Made by a program: the position numbers and the translations under genes. The notes under the pieces were generated by a model that worked only from the letters and a program-made list of their open reading frames with translations, was not told where the DNA came from and did no database searches. Of a stretch of DNA of 64,000 nt, positions 36,631-44,183 are shown in pieces. The first letter of the stretch is position 1. Every line of letters begins with the position of its first letter. This stretch comes from Aliishimia sp963678085 (GTDB taxonomy: Bacteria > Pseudomonadota > Alphaproteobacteria > Rhodobacterales > Rhodobacteraceae). The stretch spans positions 2,728,001 through 2,792,000 of the forward strand of contig OY782680.1 in NCBI GenBank assembly GCA_963678085.1, read 5' to 3'.

Positions 36631-37311
36631 ATGGGACGGCGGCAAATTACTGGCTTCGTGTTGTTCTTATTCCTACTAATACCTGCATGCCTGATACAAC
36701 GAGATGACTTCTTCATCAGCACCTCGAAGGACTACAAGGTCTTACAAATTGCCTCCTCCGAAGTCAGTTTTCTTAAAGAGAATGTTTATATTTACGATGG
36801 CACACTCTATCTGGCCAGTGAATATCTGGTAAAAAGCGCGTCTGGCAACGGGATGGCAACAGAGCGCAAGGGGCTCTATTTGCACAAGAGCATTGATGGC
36901 ATTCCTGTTGCGGATCTCATTGACTTGGAGAGTTACGAAGCGATCAAGCCATTGCTTTTATACAAAGATAAAGAACGTGTCTATTTTTTCCAGCTTGAAG
37001 GCGGGTGCCATTTATGCGCCGCAACGCTTGATTTGAACCCTAAGACTCTTAAGATGCTTGACCCAGCTTTCGAATATCTCACTGATGGACAAACGACCTA
37101 TTGCCTACGTAACGGAGAAAAAATTGCCACCACATCAAAACTGAGTATCGTGAAATTCGGAAATTCATCTTTTGCGGTGGATGCAAACTTTATTTACTCC
37201 ATGTGCGAACCAATTGATCCCGAAGAATTCGTAGCCAATTTTGACATCTTGTCGACAAGCGAAAGAAGGGATTTTGTGAAACGTTTTTTCCCAAAACAGG
37301 CACAAGATTAA
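36631..37311 (+). CDS. hypothetical lipoprotein-like protein, possibly DKNYY-type
   Basis: A 226-residue protein with an N-terminal export segment (TGFVLFLFLLIPAC) whose Cys could be lipidated, although Pro at -2 makes a weak lipobox. The rest has repeated YKD/NPKTLKMLD-style segments (LLLYKDKERVYFFQLEGG, LDLNPKTLKMLDPAFEYL) recalling DKNYY repeats, and a CHLC pair. Base composition is clearly more AT-rich than neighbours, suggesting recent acquisition. ATG 36631 has GGAGG five bases upstream. Function unknown. Confidence 0.82.
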   Translation: MGRRQITGFVLFLFLLIPACLIQRDDFFISTSKDYKVLQIASSEVSFLKENVYIYDGTLYLASEYLVKSASGNGMATERKGLYLHKSIDGIPVADLIDLESYEAIKPLLLYKDKERVYFFQLEGGCHLCAATLDLNPKTLKMLDPAFEYLTDGQTTYCLRNGEKIATTSKLSIVKFGNSSFAVDANFIYSMCEPIDPEEFVANFDILSTSERRDFVKRFFPKQAQD

Positions 37312-37460
37312 CCCGAGGGCTACTAAGCAAGATTTGCACCAAATTGGGCACCGCTTTTTTCGGGCAAAACCCTACAAAATCAAACACCCTCAGGCAACCA
37401 TTTATGTGCAAGGCCACGCATGATCACCTAAGAAGCCGGGCTCAATCAACCGCTTTTGAG

Positions 37461-37907
37461 TTAGCCGGGCAGCTTATCGCTCAGCACATAGCGCAGAATA
37501 TCGGCAACCTGGCTTGGCTCTCGCACCATCGCGAGGGCCGCTGCATCGACCTCTTTGAGCGCGTGATCATGTTCGGGGCGCTGCATGATGATCAAGCTTT
37601 TGCCCAGAGCCGCCGCATATCCGGCATCAAAGGCCGCATTCCACTGGCGGTATTTCTCGCCAAAGCGCACCACAACCACATCCGCATCAGCAATCGCCTT
37701 GCGGGTGCGGATCGCGTTCACCATCGCGCCTTTATGGTCATGCCAATACTTGTCCGGCTCTTCACCCAAAATCGCCACGCCGCAATCATCTGAGGCCGCA
37801 TGGTCCGTCACCGGCGCGGAAAACTGCACCTCAAGCCCGCCGCAAGCCGCTTTGATTTCGTCCCGCCAATCGGTGTGAATTTCGCCAGATAGATAGACTT
37901 TCAACAT
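37461..37907 (-). CDS. YtoQ-family protein
   Basis: A 148-residue protein of the YtoQ family, related in fold to nucleoside 2-deoxyribosyltransferases. Signatures are KVYLSGEIHTDWRDEI at the N terminus, CGVAILGEEPDKYWHDHKG and RFGEKYRQWNAAFDAGYA. Biochemical role is not known. Its ribosome site AGAGGA lies at the end of pheT, four bases upstream, so it is co-transcribed with pheT. Confidence 0.87.
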   Translation of the reverse strand: MLKVYLSGEIHTDWRDEIKAACGGLEVQFSAPVTDHAASDDCGVAILGEEPDKYWHDHKGAMVNAIRTRKAIADADVVVVRFGEKYRQWNAAFDAGYAAALGKSLIIMQRPEHDHALKEVDAAALAMVREPSQVADILRYVLSDKLPG

Positions 37908-37911
37908 CGCT

Positions 37912-40308
37912 TTATCCTCTCAATATGCCGCCCGTAGCTTTGGTGACTTTGGCGATGACCTTAGCGGCCACGGCTTCAATTTCTTTATCGGTGAGCGTGG
38001 CCTCTTGCGGCTCAAGCCGTATAGTGATCGCCAGAGATTTTTTGCCCTCTCCAAGCGCGCCGCCGATGAATTCGTCAAAGAGTCGCACATCCTTGATCAG
38101 CGCTTTATCGGCCCCCGCGGCGGCGTTCATCAGATCAAGAGCGGCGACCTCAGCATCCACCACAAAGGCAAAATCCCGCTCCACCGCTTGCAAATCCGAG
38201 GCGCTCATCGCGCCGCGCGTAGCCCCAGTTTTCTTGCGCGGCATGGGGATCTGTTCAGGCCAGAGCGTAAAGGCCATGGCCGGTCCTTGCACATCCATCG
38301 CTTGCAGCACTTTGGGATGCAGCTCGCCAAAGATACCCAGCACTTTTTTCGGCCCTAAGCAAATCTTGCCATGGCGCCCAGGGTGCCACCAATTCTCAGC
38401 GCCGCGCATGATTTGTACCTTGGCAGGGGCACCCATCGCGGCCAGAACCGCCTCGGCATCCGCCTTGACGTCAAACACATCTACCGCACGAGAGGCCCCA
38501 TGCACATCTTTTGGCCCAGTGCGCCCCACAAGCAGGCCGGTGACTTGCAAATGCTGCTCTTCTGGCTCGCCGCCATGAAAGGCAGGACCGACCTCAAACA
38601 GCGCTAAATCCATAAAGCCACGCGCTTGGTTGCGAGAGGCCGCTTGCAGCAAGCCGGGAAGCAACGCAGGGCGCATATGGCTCATATCCGCAGAGATCGG
38701 GTTTTCCAGCATGGTCGCATCATCGCCGCCCCCAAAGAGCGCGGCGCTCGCCTGATCAATGAAGGAATAGGTGACGCATTCATGATAGCCCAAAGCGGCC
38801 GAAGTGCGACGCGCGGCTTGCTCGCGGCGTTGCATCGGGGTCATCACCGGCTTTGGCACGCCAGCCAGACGCGGCAGAGGTTTGCCTTGCAACTTGGTTA
38901 GGGACGCAATGCGCGCCACCTCTTCCACCAGATCGGCGCTGCCCAGCACATCTGGCCGCCAGCTGGGCACATGGGCCATATCGCCCTTGAGCTCAAAGCC
39001 AAGCGCTTCAAGCGTAGCGCGCTGCGTCGCCTCTGGAATATCCATGCCCACAAGGCTTTGCACGCGGGCCGGCTCTAGCTTATAGGCGCGCGCGGTATCA
39101 GGAACAGCACCGGCTTGGATCAGCTCAGAGGCCTCGCCCCCCGCGTGATCCACAATCATCCGCACCGCATGTTCGAGCCCCTCCGGCGTAAAGGCCGGGT
39201 CCACGCCGCGTTCAAAACGATAGCGCGCATCAGAATTGATCTTAAGCGCGCGGCCCGTATAGGCGATCTGCACCGGATCCCAATAGGCGCTTTCCACAAA
39301 GACATTCACGGTTTCTTCGGTGCAGCCGGTCTCCTCGCCGCCCATGATCCCGGCGATACTTTCCGGGCCATTCTCATCAGAAATCACCATCTGGCCGGGC
39401 TGAAGCTGATAGGTTTTCCCATCCAGCGCCAGGATCTCTTCACCGCCCAAAGCGCGATGTACCCGCAGATTTCCCGCGACCTTATCGGCGTCAAAGACGT
39501 GCAAGGGACGGTTTAGATCATAGGTGAAGAAGTTGGTCACATCGACCAAGAAGTTAATCGGGCGCAGGCCAATGGCGCGGATCAGATCCTGCAGCCACTC
39601 CGGGCTGGGCCCGTTCTTGACCCCGCGAATGAGCCGCCCGCAAAATAGCGGGTTGCCGTCCAGCGTATCAGCGTCAATCGAAACACTCAGATCAGCGGTA
39701 AAGCTTGCAGGCACCGGCGTCACCTCGCGCGACTTAAGCACCCCGAGCCCACGCGCCGCCAGATCACGCGCCACACCGCGCACGCCGAGCGCATCGGGGC
39801 GGTTCGGGGTAATTGCGATTTCGATCACCGGGTCGATCTTGGCCGGATCATGCACCGCGAGCCAATCCACGTAGGACTGCCCAACCTCACCAGAGGGCAG
39901 CTCTATAATGCCGTCATGCTCGTCGGATAGCTCCATCTCGCGCTCAGAACACATCATGCCAAAGCTCTCGATGCCGCGGATTTTGCCCACCCCAATGGTG
40001 GTATCAATGCCGGGCACATAAACGCCGGGTTTGGCCACAACCACTGTGATGCCTTCGCGCGCATTGGGCGCACCGCAAATGATCTGGGTTGTGCCCTCAT
40101 CCGTTTCGACCTGGCACACGCGCAGCTTATCCGCATCGGGGTGCTTTTCCGCCTTGACCACCTTGCCAATGCTAAAGGCCGCCAGCCGCGCGCCGCGATC
40201 CTCAACGCCCTCAACCTCGAGCCCCAAATCGGTTAAGGCCTCAAGGATCTCATCCAGCGCCGCGCTCGTCTCAAGATGGGATTTCAGCCAAGATAAAGTG
40301 AATTTCAT
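37912..40308 (-). CDS. pheT: phenylalanyl-tRNA synthetase beta subunit
   Basis: A 798-residue subunit of the alpha2-beta2 synthetase. Domains in order: N-terminal KFTLSWLKSHLETSAALDEI, a tRNA-binding OB fold (about 40-150, VCQVETDEGTTQIICGAPNA), B3/B4 editing (DVTNFFTYDLNRPLHVFDAD), B5, the catalytic-like core and a C-terminal FDX-ACB domain. I start at ATG 40308 behind GGAGG. Unusually, pheS is 5.7 kb away on the opposite strand (46013), with unrelated genes between. Confidence 0.95.
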   Translation of the reverse strand: MKFTLSWLKSHLETSAALDEILEALTDLGLEVEGVEDRGARLAAFSIGKVVKAEKHPDADKLRVCQVETDEGTTQIICGAPNAREGITVVVAKPGVYVPGIDTTIGVGKIRGIESFGMMCSEREMELSDEHDGIIELPSGEVGQSYVDWLAVHDPAKIDPVIEIAITPNRPDALGVRGVARDLAARGLGVLKSREVTPVPASFTADLSVSIDADTLDGNPLFCGRLIRGVKNGPSPEWLQDLIRAIGLRPINFLVDVTNFFTYDLNRPLHVFDADKVAGNLRVHRALGGEEILALDGKTYQLQPGQMVISDENGPESIAGIMGGEETGCTEETVNVFVESAYWDPVQIAYTGRALKINSDARYRFERGVDPAFTPEGLEHAVRMIVDHAGGEASELIQAGAVPDTARAYKLEPARVQSLVGMDIPEATQRATLEALGFELKGDMAHVPSWRPDVLGSADLVEEVARIASLTKLQGKPLPRLAGVPKPVMTPMQRREQAARRTSAALGYHECVTYSFIDQASAALFGGGDDATMLENPISADMSHMRPALLPGLLQAASRNQARGFMDLALFEVGPAFHGGEPEEQHLQVTGLLVGRTGPKDVHGASRAVDVFDVKADAEAVLAAMGAPAKVQIMRGAENWWHPGRHGKICLGPKKVLGIFGELHPKVLQAMDVQGPAMAFTLWPEQIPMPRKKTGATRGAMSASDLQAVERDFAFVVDAEVAALDLMNAAAGADKALIKDVRLFDEFIGGALGEGKKSLAITIRLEPQEATLTDKEIEAVAAKVIAKVTKATGGILRG

Positions 40309-40393
40309 GGGCGCACCTCCGCAGGTCAGCAAACTTGGGGCAGGCTTTGTCAAAGATCGCGCCAAGGTGCAAGCACTAGCCCTATCATTGGCC

Positions 40394-40421
40394 CTTGAAC
40401 TGGCAAAATCAGTGCCCATAT
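40394..40421 (+). promoter_or_regulatory. RpoH (heat-shock sigma-32) promoter of hsp20
   Basis: CTTGAAC at 40394, 17 bases after the CTTG, then CCCATAT at 40415, closely match the alphaproteobacterial sigma-32 consensus. It lies about 100 bases before the hsp20 start in the pheT/hsp20 divergent gap, as expected for a heat-shock gene. Confidence 0.7.
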
Positions 40422-40524
40422 CTGTCTTGTCCAAGGCGCCAATCTGGGTCTTGGAAATTTCACCGGGCCTGTTCACCTTTGAAGGGCCTAAACTTTGGTT
40501 TCGCTTCTTAACGGAGGTTACCCT

Positions 40525-40977
40525 ATGCGAAGCTTTGATTTTGCGCCCCTGTACCGCGCATCTGTTGGATTTGATCAAATTGCAGATATGATGGACCGTG
40601 TTCTGTCCTCGGATCTGGGATCGTCCAGCTACCCACCTTATAATATCGAAAAGACCAGCGATGACACCTATCGCATCTCCATCGCCGTGGCCGGTTTCAC
40701 CGAAGACGAGCTGAGTGTTGAGGTCCGCGAGAGCGCCGTTGTGGTCGCCGCCAAAAAGGCTGATGACTCAGAGCCGCGCAGCTATCTGCATCGGGGCATT
40801 GCTGAACGCGCCTTTGAGAAAAAATTCCAACTTGCGGATCATGTGCAGGTCAGCGGCGCATCGCATGCCCATGGCATGTTGCATATCGACCTAGAACGGG
40901 TCGTGCCCGAGGCGCTTAAACCACGGCGCATTGCAATAACGCGCGCCGCCCCCGCACTAGAAGCTACAGTCAACTAG
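40525..40977 (+). CDS. small heat shock protein Hsp20/IbpA-type
   Basis: A 150-residue alpha-crystallin-type chaperone. The N terminus RSFDFAPLYRASVGFDQI is typical of bacterial IbpA-like proteins, followed by the crystallin domain (about 37-130: YNIEKTSDDTYRISIAVAGF, and RGIAERAFEKKFQLAD). It holds unfolding proteins for refolding by DnaK/ClpB. ATG 40525 has ACGGAGG upstream. A sigma-32 promoter precedes it and a terminator follows at 41109, so it is a single-gene heat-shock unit. Confidence 0.94.
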   Translation: MRSFDFAPLYRASVGFDQIADMMDRVLSSDLGSSSYPPYNIEKTSDDTYRISIAVAGFTEDELSVEVRESAVVVAAKKADDSEPRSYLHRGIAERAFEKKFQLADHVQVSGASHAHGMLHIDLERVVPEALKPRRIAITRAAPALEATVN

Positions 40978-41076
40978 AGTGAAAACAGATCAAGTTGAAT
41001 CATCGTATGCCGGTATTCGCGTTCGAGCGAAGCGAGAGGCAGCGAAGACTGGCTCAATTTGATCGTTTTCTACTCT
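40976..41076. repeat. 101-base imperfect inverted-repeat element downstream of hsp20
   Basis: Left arm 40976-40998 (starting AGAGTGAAAAC) and right arm 41054-41076 (ending TTTTCTACTCT) pair over about 23 positions with one mismatch and a single-base bulge on each side. The 55-base loop is rich in GAGCGAAGCGAGAGG-like sequence. The left arm overlaps the hsp20 stop codon. It resembles a dispersed palindromic unit or small MITE. Confidence 0.65.
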
Positions 41077-41108
41077 AACCCCCCAATAAGGTTGACACTT
41101 GTAGCTTC

Positions 41109-41141
41109 GGCCCAGGGCTTGCGCTCTGGGCCTTTAATTTT
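41109..41141 (+). terminator. rho-independent terminator after hsp20
   Basis: GGCCCAGGG, loop CTTGCG, CTCTGGGCC form a strong stem (41109-41132) followed by TTTAATTTT. It serves hsp20 transcription and, since gabD converges from the right, may work in both directions. Confidence 0.75.
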
Positions 41142-41175
41142 GGGGCGTAGTTTCAGGGACACTGTCTGCCAAACG

Positions 41176-42648
41176 CTAAACACTCATGCAGACATACTTC
41201 ATCTCAAGATAATCCTCCATGCCGTGATGGGAGCCCTCGCGCCCCAGCCCGGATTGTTTCACCCCGCCAAAGGGGCCAAGCTCGGTCGAGATAATGCCGG
41301 TATTGATGCCAACAATGCCATATTCAAGCGCTTCGGCCACCTTATAAACACGGGAAAGATCCTTGGCGTAGAAGTAAGCAGCCAGGCCAAAAATCGTATC
41401 ATTGGCCATCTCAATCACTTCATCGACAGTATCGAACTTGAAAAGCGGGGCGAGCGGGCCAAAGGTTTCCTCTTGTGCAACCTTCATCTCTTGGGTGACG
41501 CCGGTGACAATTGTTGGCTGAAAAAACGTGCCGCCCAGATCATGGGGCTTACCCCCGGTGAGGATCGCGCCGCCCTTGTCCACCACGTCTTGCATATGCT
41601 CGACCACTTTTTCAATCGCATCGGCGTTGATCAGCGGCCCAGTCGTGGTGCCCTGCGCAAGCCCGTCCCCCACCTGTAGCGCCTCGGTCGCGGTTTTGAG
41701 CTTGGCGGCAAAAGCATCATACACCCCGGCCTGCACATAAATCCGATTGGCGCAAACGCAGGTCTGACCGTTGTTGCGGAATTTGCACATCATCGCGCCC
41801 TCAACCGCCGCATCAAGATCGGCATCATCAAACACGATAAAAGGCGCATTCCCGCCAAGCTCCATGGAGCATTTCATCACTTGATCCGCCGCTTGACGCA
41901 GCAAGATCCGCCCCACTTCGGTTGAGCCGGTAAAGGTCAGCTTGCGCACGGCAGGGTTTTCACAGAACTCTTTACCGACCTCAGAAGAGCGAGACGAGGT
42001 CACCACGTTAAACACGCCCGCCGGAATGCCCGCGCGCTCGGCCAACACGCCCAAAACAATCGCAGAAAGCGGAGTTTCGGCAGCCGGGCGCGCCACAAAA
42101 GCGCAGCCCGCAGCCAAGGCGGGGCCAGCCTTACGCGTGATCATCGCGTTAGGAAAGTTCCAAGGCGTGATTGACGCGGCAACGCCAATGGGCTGTTTCC
42201 AAACCTGAATGCGCTTATCGCGCTGGTGGCCAGGGATAGTTTCGCCATAGACGCGCTTTGCCTCTTCCGCAAAAAACTCAATAAATGACGCCCCATAGCC
42301 GATCTCACCCACCGCTTCGGCAACCGGTTTCCCCTGCTCGGCCGTGAGGATGGTGCCCAAATCCTGTGCGTTTTCCATCATCAAATCGAACCAACGGCGC
42401 ATAACAGCCGCACGCTCTTTCCCTGTCCAGGCAGCCCATTCCTTTTGAGCCGCCTGCGCCTTTGCGATAGCCTCGCTCACCTGTGCGCGGCTCAGATCAG
42501 CAACCTGCGCAATCACATCTCCGCGCGCCGGATTCGTGACAGCAAATGTGCCCTCGCCCTCAACCCAAGCCCCGCCACTATAGGCACGGGTTTCCAAAAG
42601 GCTTGGATCGTTAAGAAGGCGCGCAAGGTCAGTCGTAGCATCAAGCAT
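41176..42648 (-). CDS. gabD: NAD(P)-dependent succinate-semialdehyde dehydrogenase
   Basis: A 490-residue aldehyde dehydrogenase, GabD subfamily, oxidising succinate semialdehyde to succinate. Visible: PWNFPNAMITRKAGPALAAG, Glu263 (MELGGNAPFIVFDDAD), catalytic Cys297 (NNGQTCVCANR) and the C-terminal PFGGVKQSGLGREGSHHG typical of GabD. One odd point: the cofactor-binding motif usually VxKPAExTP reads VARPAAETP, with Arg187 in place of the conserved Lys. No gabT adjoins it. Start ATG 42648 behind GGAG. Convergent with hsp20. Confidence 0.9.
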   Translation of the reverse strand: MLDATTDLARLLNDPSLLETRAYSGGAWVEGEGTFAVTNPARGDVIAQVADLSRAQVSEAIAKAQAAQKEWAAWTGKERAAVMRRWFDLMMENAQDLGTILTAEQGKPVAEAVGEIGYGASFIEFFAEEAKRVYGETIPGHQRDKRIQVWKQPIGVAASITPWNFPNAMITRKAGPALAAGCAFVARPAAETPLSAIVLGVLAERAGIPAGVFNVVTSSRSSEVGKEFCENPAVRKLTFTGSTEVGRILLRQAADQVMKCSMELGGNAPFIVFDDADLDAAVEGAMMCKFRNNGQTCVCANRIYVQAGVYDAFAAKLKTATEALQVGDGLAQGTTTGPLINADAIEKVVEHMQDVVDKGGAILTGGKPHDLGGTFFQPTIVTGVTQEMKVAQEETFGPLAPLFKFDTVDEVIEMANDTIFGLAAYFYAKDLSRVYKVAEALEYGIVGINTGIISTELGPFGGVKQSGLGREGSHHGMEDYLEMKYVCMSV

Positions 42649-42742
42649 GGGGGTGTCTCCAAATCATGTTTGGCGCAGTGAAACCGTGCAAGCATGGATT
42701 TGTCCAGTGCCCCTGCTTTACCATTGTCGTTTTTCGCGCTCG

Positions 42743-44080
42743 TTAGTACTCCCTTAATGCTTTTTCTTGGATGTCGAGAACCGGGGCCAACAGATATTCT
42801 GAAATACTCCTTTGACCTGAGATGATATCCACCTCAGCAGCCATGCCCGCAACAATTTCATTATCCCCGAAAGAGGTTGTATCGGCATCCAAGACCACAC
42901 GATAATAAGGGTGCCCCTCTTCGTCTTTGATAATGTCCGATGAAATATCCGTGACCCGGCCATGAATACTGCCGTAAATCGAATAATCATATGCCGTTAG
43001 CTTAACCACAGCGGGCAAATCGACCCAGACCCGCCCGCGATCTTTGGGGGCCAGACGGATTTCGACAGACACTGTCGCATCGACCGGTACGAGCTGGGCA
43101 AGGTGCTGACCGCCCTTGACCACACCGCCAATCGTTGTTTGAAAGAGCCGATGGATTTTGCCGTCAATTGGCGCGCGCACATCCGTACGGCTGGCCCGGT
43201 CCTGCATCGCATTAAGTGTGGTCTGCAAAAGCTCAATCCGGTTGAGCGCTTCGATCTTTTCCTCATTTGCTTCCGCGATGAAACTGGTTCGAAGCTCATT
43301 CTGGCGCCGTTCAAGCTCACTGATCTCCACATCCATTTGCGGGATTTGAAATGCAAGATCGCTCATCCGGGTCCGAATTTGCTGCAAATCGAACCGGGCC
43401 CTGAGAAAATCATTGCGCGATGTGGCCCCAGCTTGCGCCAGCGCGGCCAAATTCTCGACCCGCTCATTAACCAGATCAAATTCCAGCTGCGTATTTTGTA
43501 GCCGAGATTGTTTTTCCTTCTTTTCCAACTCTTTGTGGCGCAGCTGATCCGAGAGAATCAATATCCGCTGATCCAAATTGTTGCGGCGTTTTTGAAAGAG
43601 AATCATCTCGTCGCGCACAATCTCAGGATTGATCAAGCGAACGGCTTCGGGGAAGTTGATATCCTCAGGATTCTGGACGCCCTCAGTTTCAGCATTGAGC
43701 CGCGCCAGTTTCGCATTTTCAGTCAAAATTTGCTGATTCACCCGCTCAAATTCGGCCTCAGCAAAGCTGTCACTAATGCGCATAAGGACATCACCCGCAG
43801 CGACTATCTGCCCCTCAGACACCAAGATTTCATTGATGATCCCGCCCTCAAGGTGTTGAACAAATTGATTTTGCAGCGTTGGCACCACCTGCCCGGAGCC
43901 GCGCGTAACCACATCAAGCTGTGTCTGGCGCGCCCAGATCACAAAGATACACAGCGCAGCGAACGCGGCGAGCACGAACACGCGCTGCGCATGCGATGCA
44001 ATCAGACGCGTACGCGACTTTATAAGGACGTCGGCATCCTGTCCTTTCGGAATTTGGCGCAAAGCAGAAAACTCGGTCAT
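42743..44080 (-). CDS. type I secretion periplasmic adaptor (HlyD family)
   Basis: A 445-residue membrane-fusion protein. One transmembrane helix (about residues 33-52, FVLAAFAALCIFVIWARQ), a lipoyl-like half (GSGQVVPTLQNQFVQHLEGG), a long coiled-coil hairpin (about 130-290) and the C-terminal barrel with the second lipoyl half (RTDVRAPIDGKIHRLFQ). It would link the ABC exporter at 44184, divergently encoded 103 bases away, to an outer-membrane TolC-type channel, which is not in the window. Confidence 0.9.
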   Translation of the reverse strand: MTEFSALRQIPKGQDADVLIKSRTRLIASHAQRVFVLAAFAALCIFVIWARQTQLDVVTRGSGQVVPTLQNQFVQHLEGGIINEILVSEGQIVAAGDVLMRISDSFAEAEFERVNQQILTENAKLARLNAETEGVQNPEDINFPEAVRLINPEIVRDEMILFQKRRNNLDQRILILSDQLRHKELEKKEKQSRLQNTQLEFDLVNERVENLAALAQAGATSRNDFLRARFDLQQIRTRMSDLAFQIPQMDVEISELERRQNELRTSFIAEANEEKIEALNRIELLQTTLNAMQDRASRTDVRAPIDGKIHRLFQTTIGGVVKGGQHLAQLVPVDATVSVEIRLAPKDRGRVWVDLPAVVKLTAYDYSIYGSIHGRVTDISSDIIKDEEGHPYYRVVLDADTTSFGDNEIVAGMAAEVDIISGQRSISEYLLAPVLDIQEKALREY

Positions 44081-44183
44081 AGCGCCAAAATACCCCAGCA
44101 GTGTTAAGATGTTCTCAACGCGGCGACACTAATCAAGGGCTGTAGGACGCGCTTGAATGGCTTATGATTCTGTGACTTTATAA

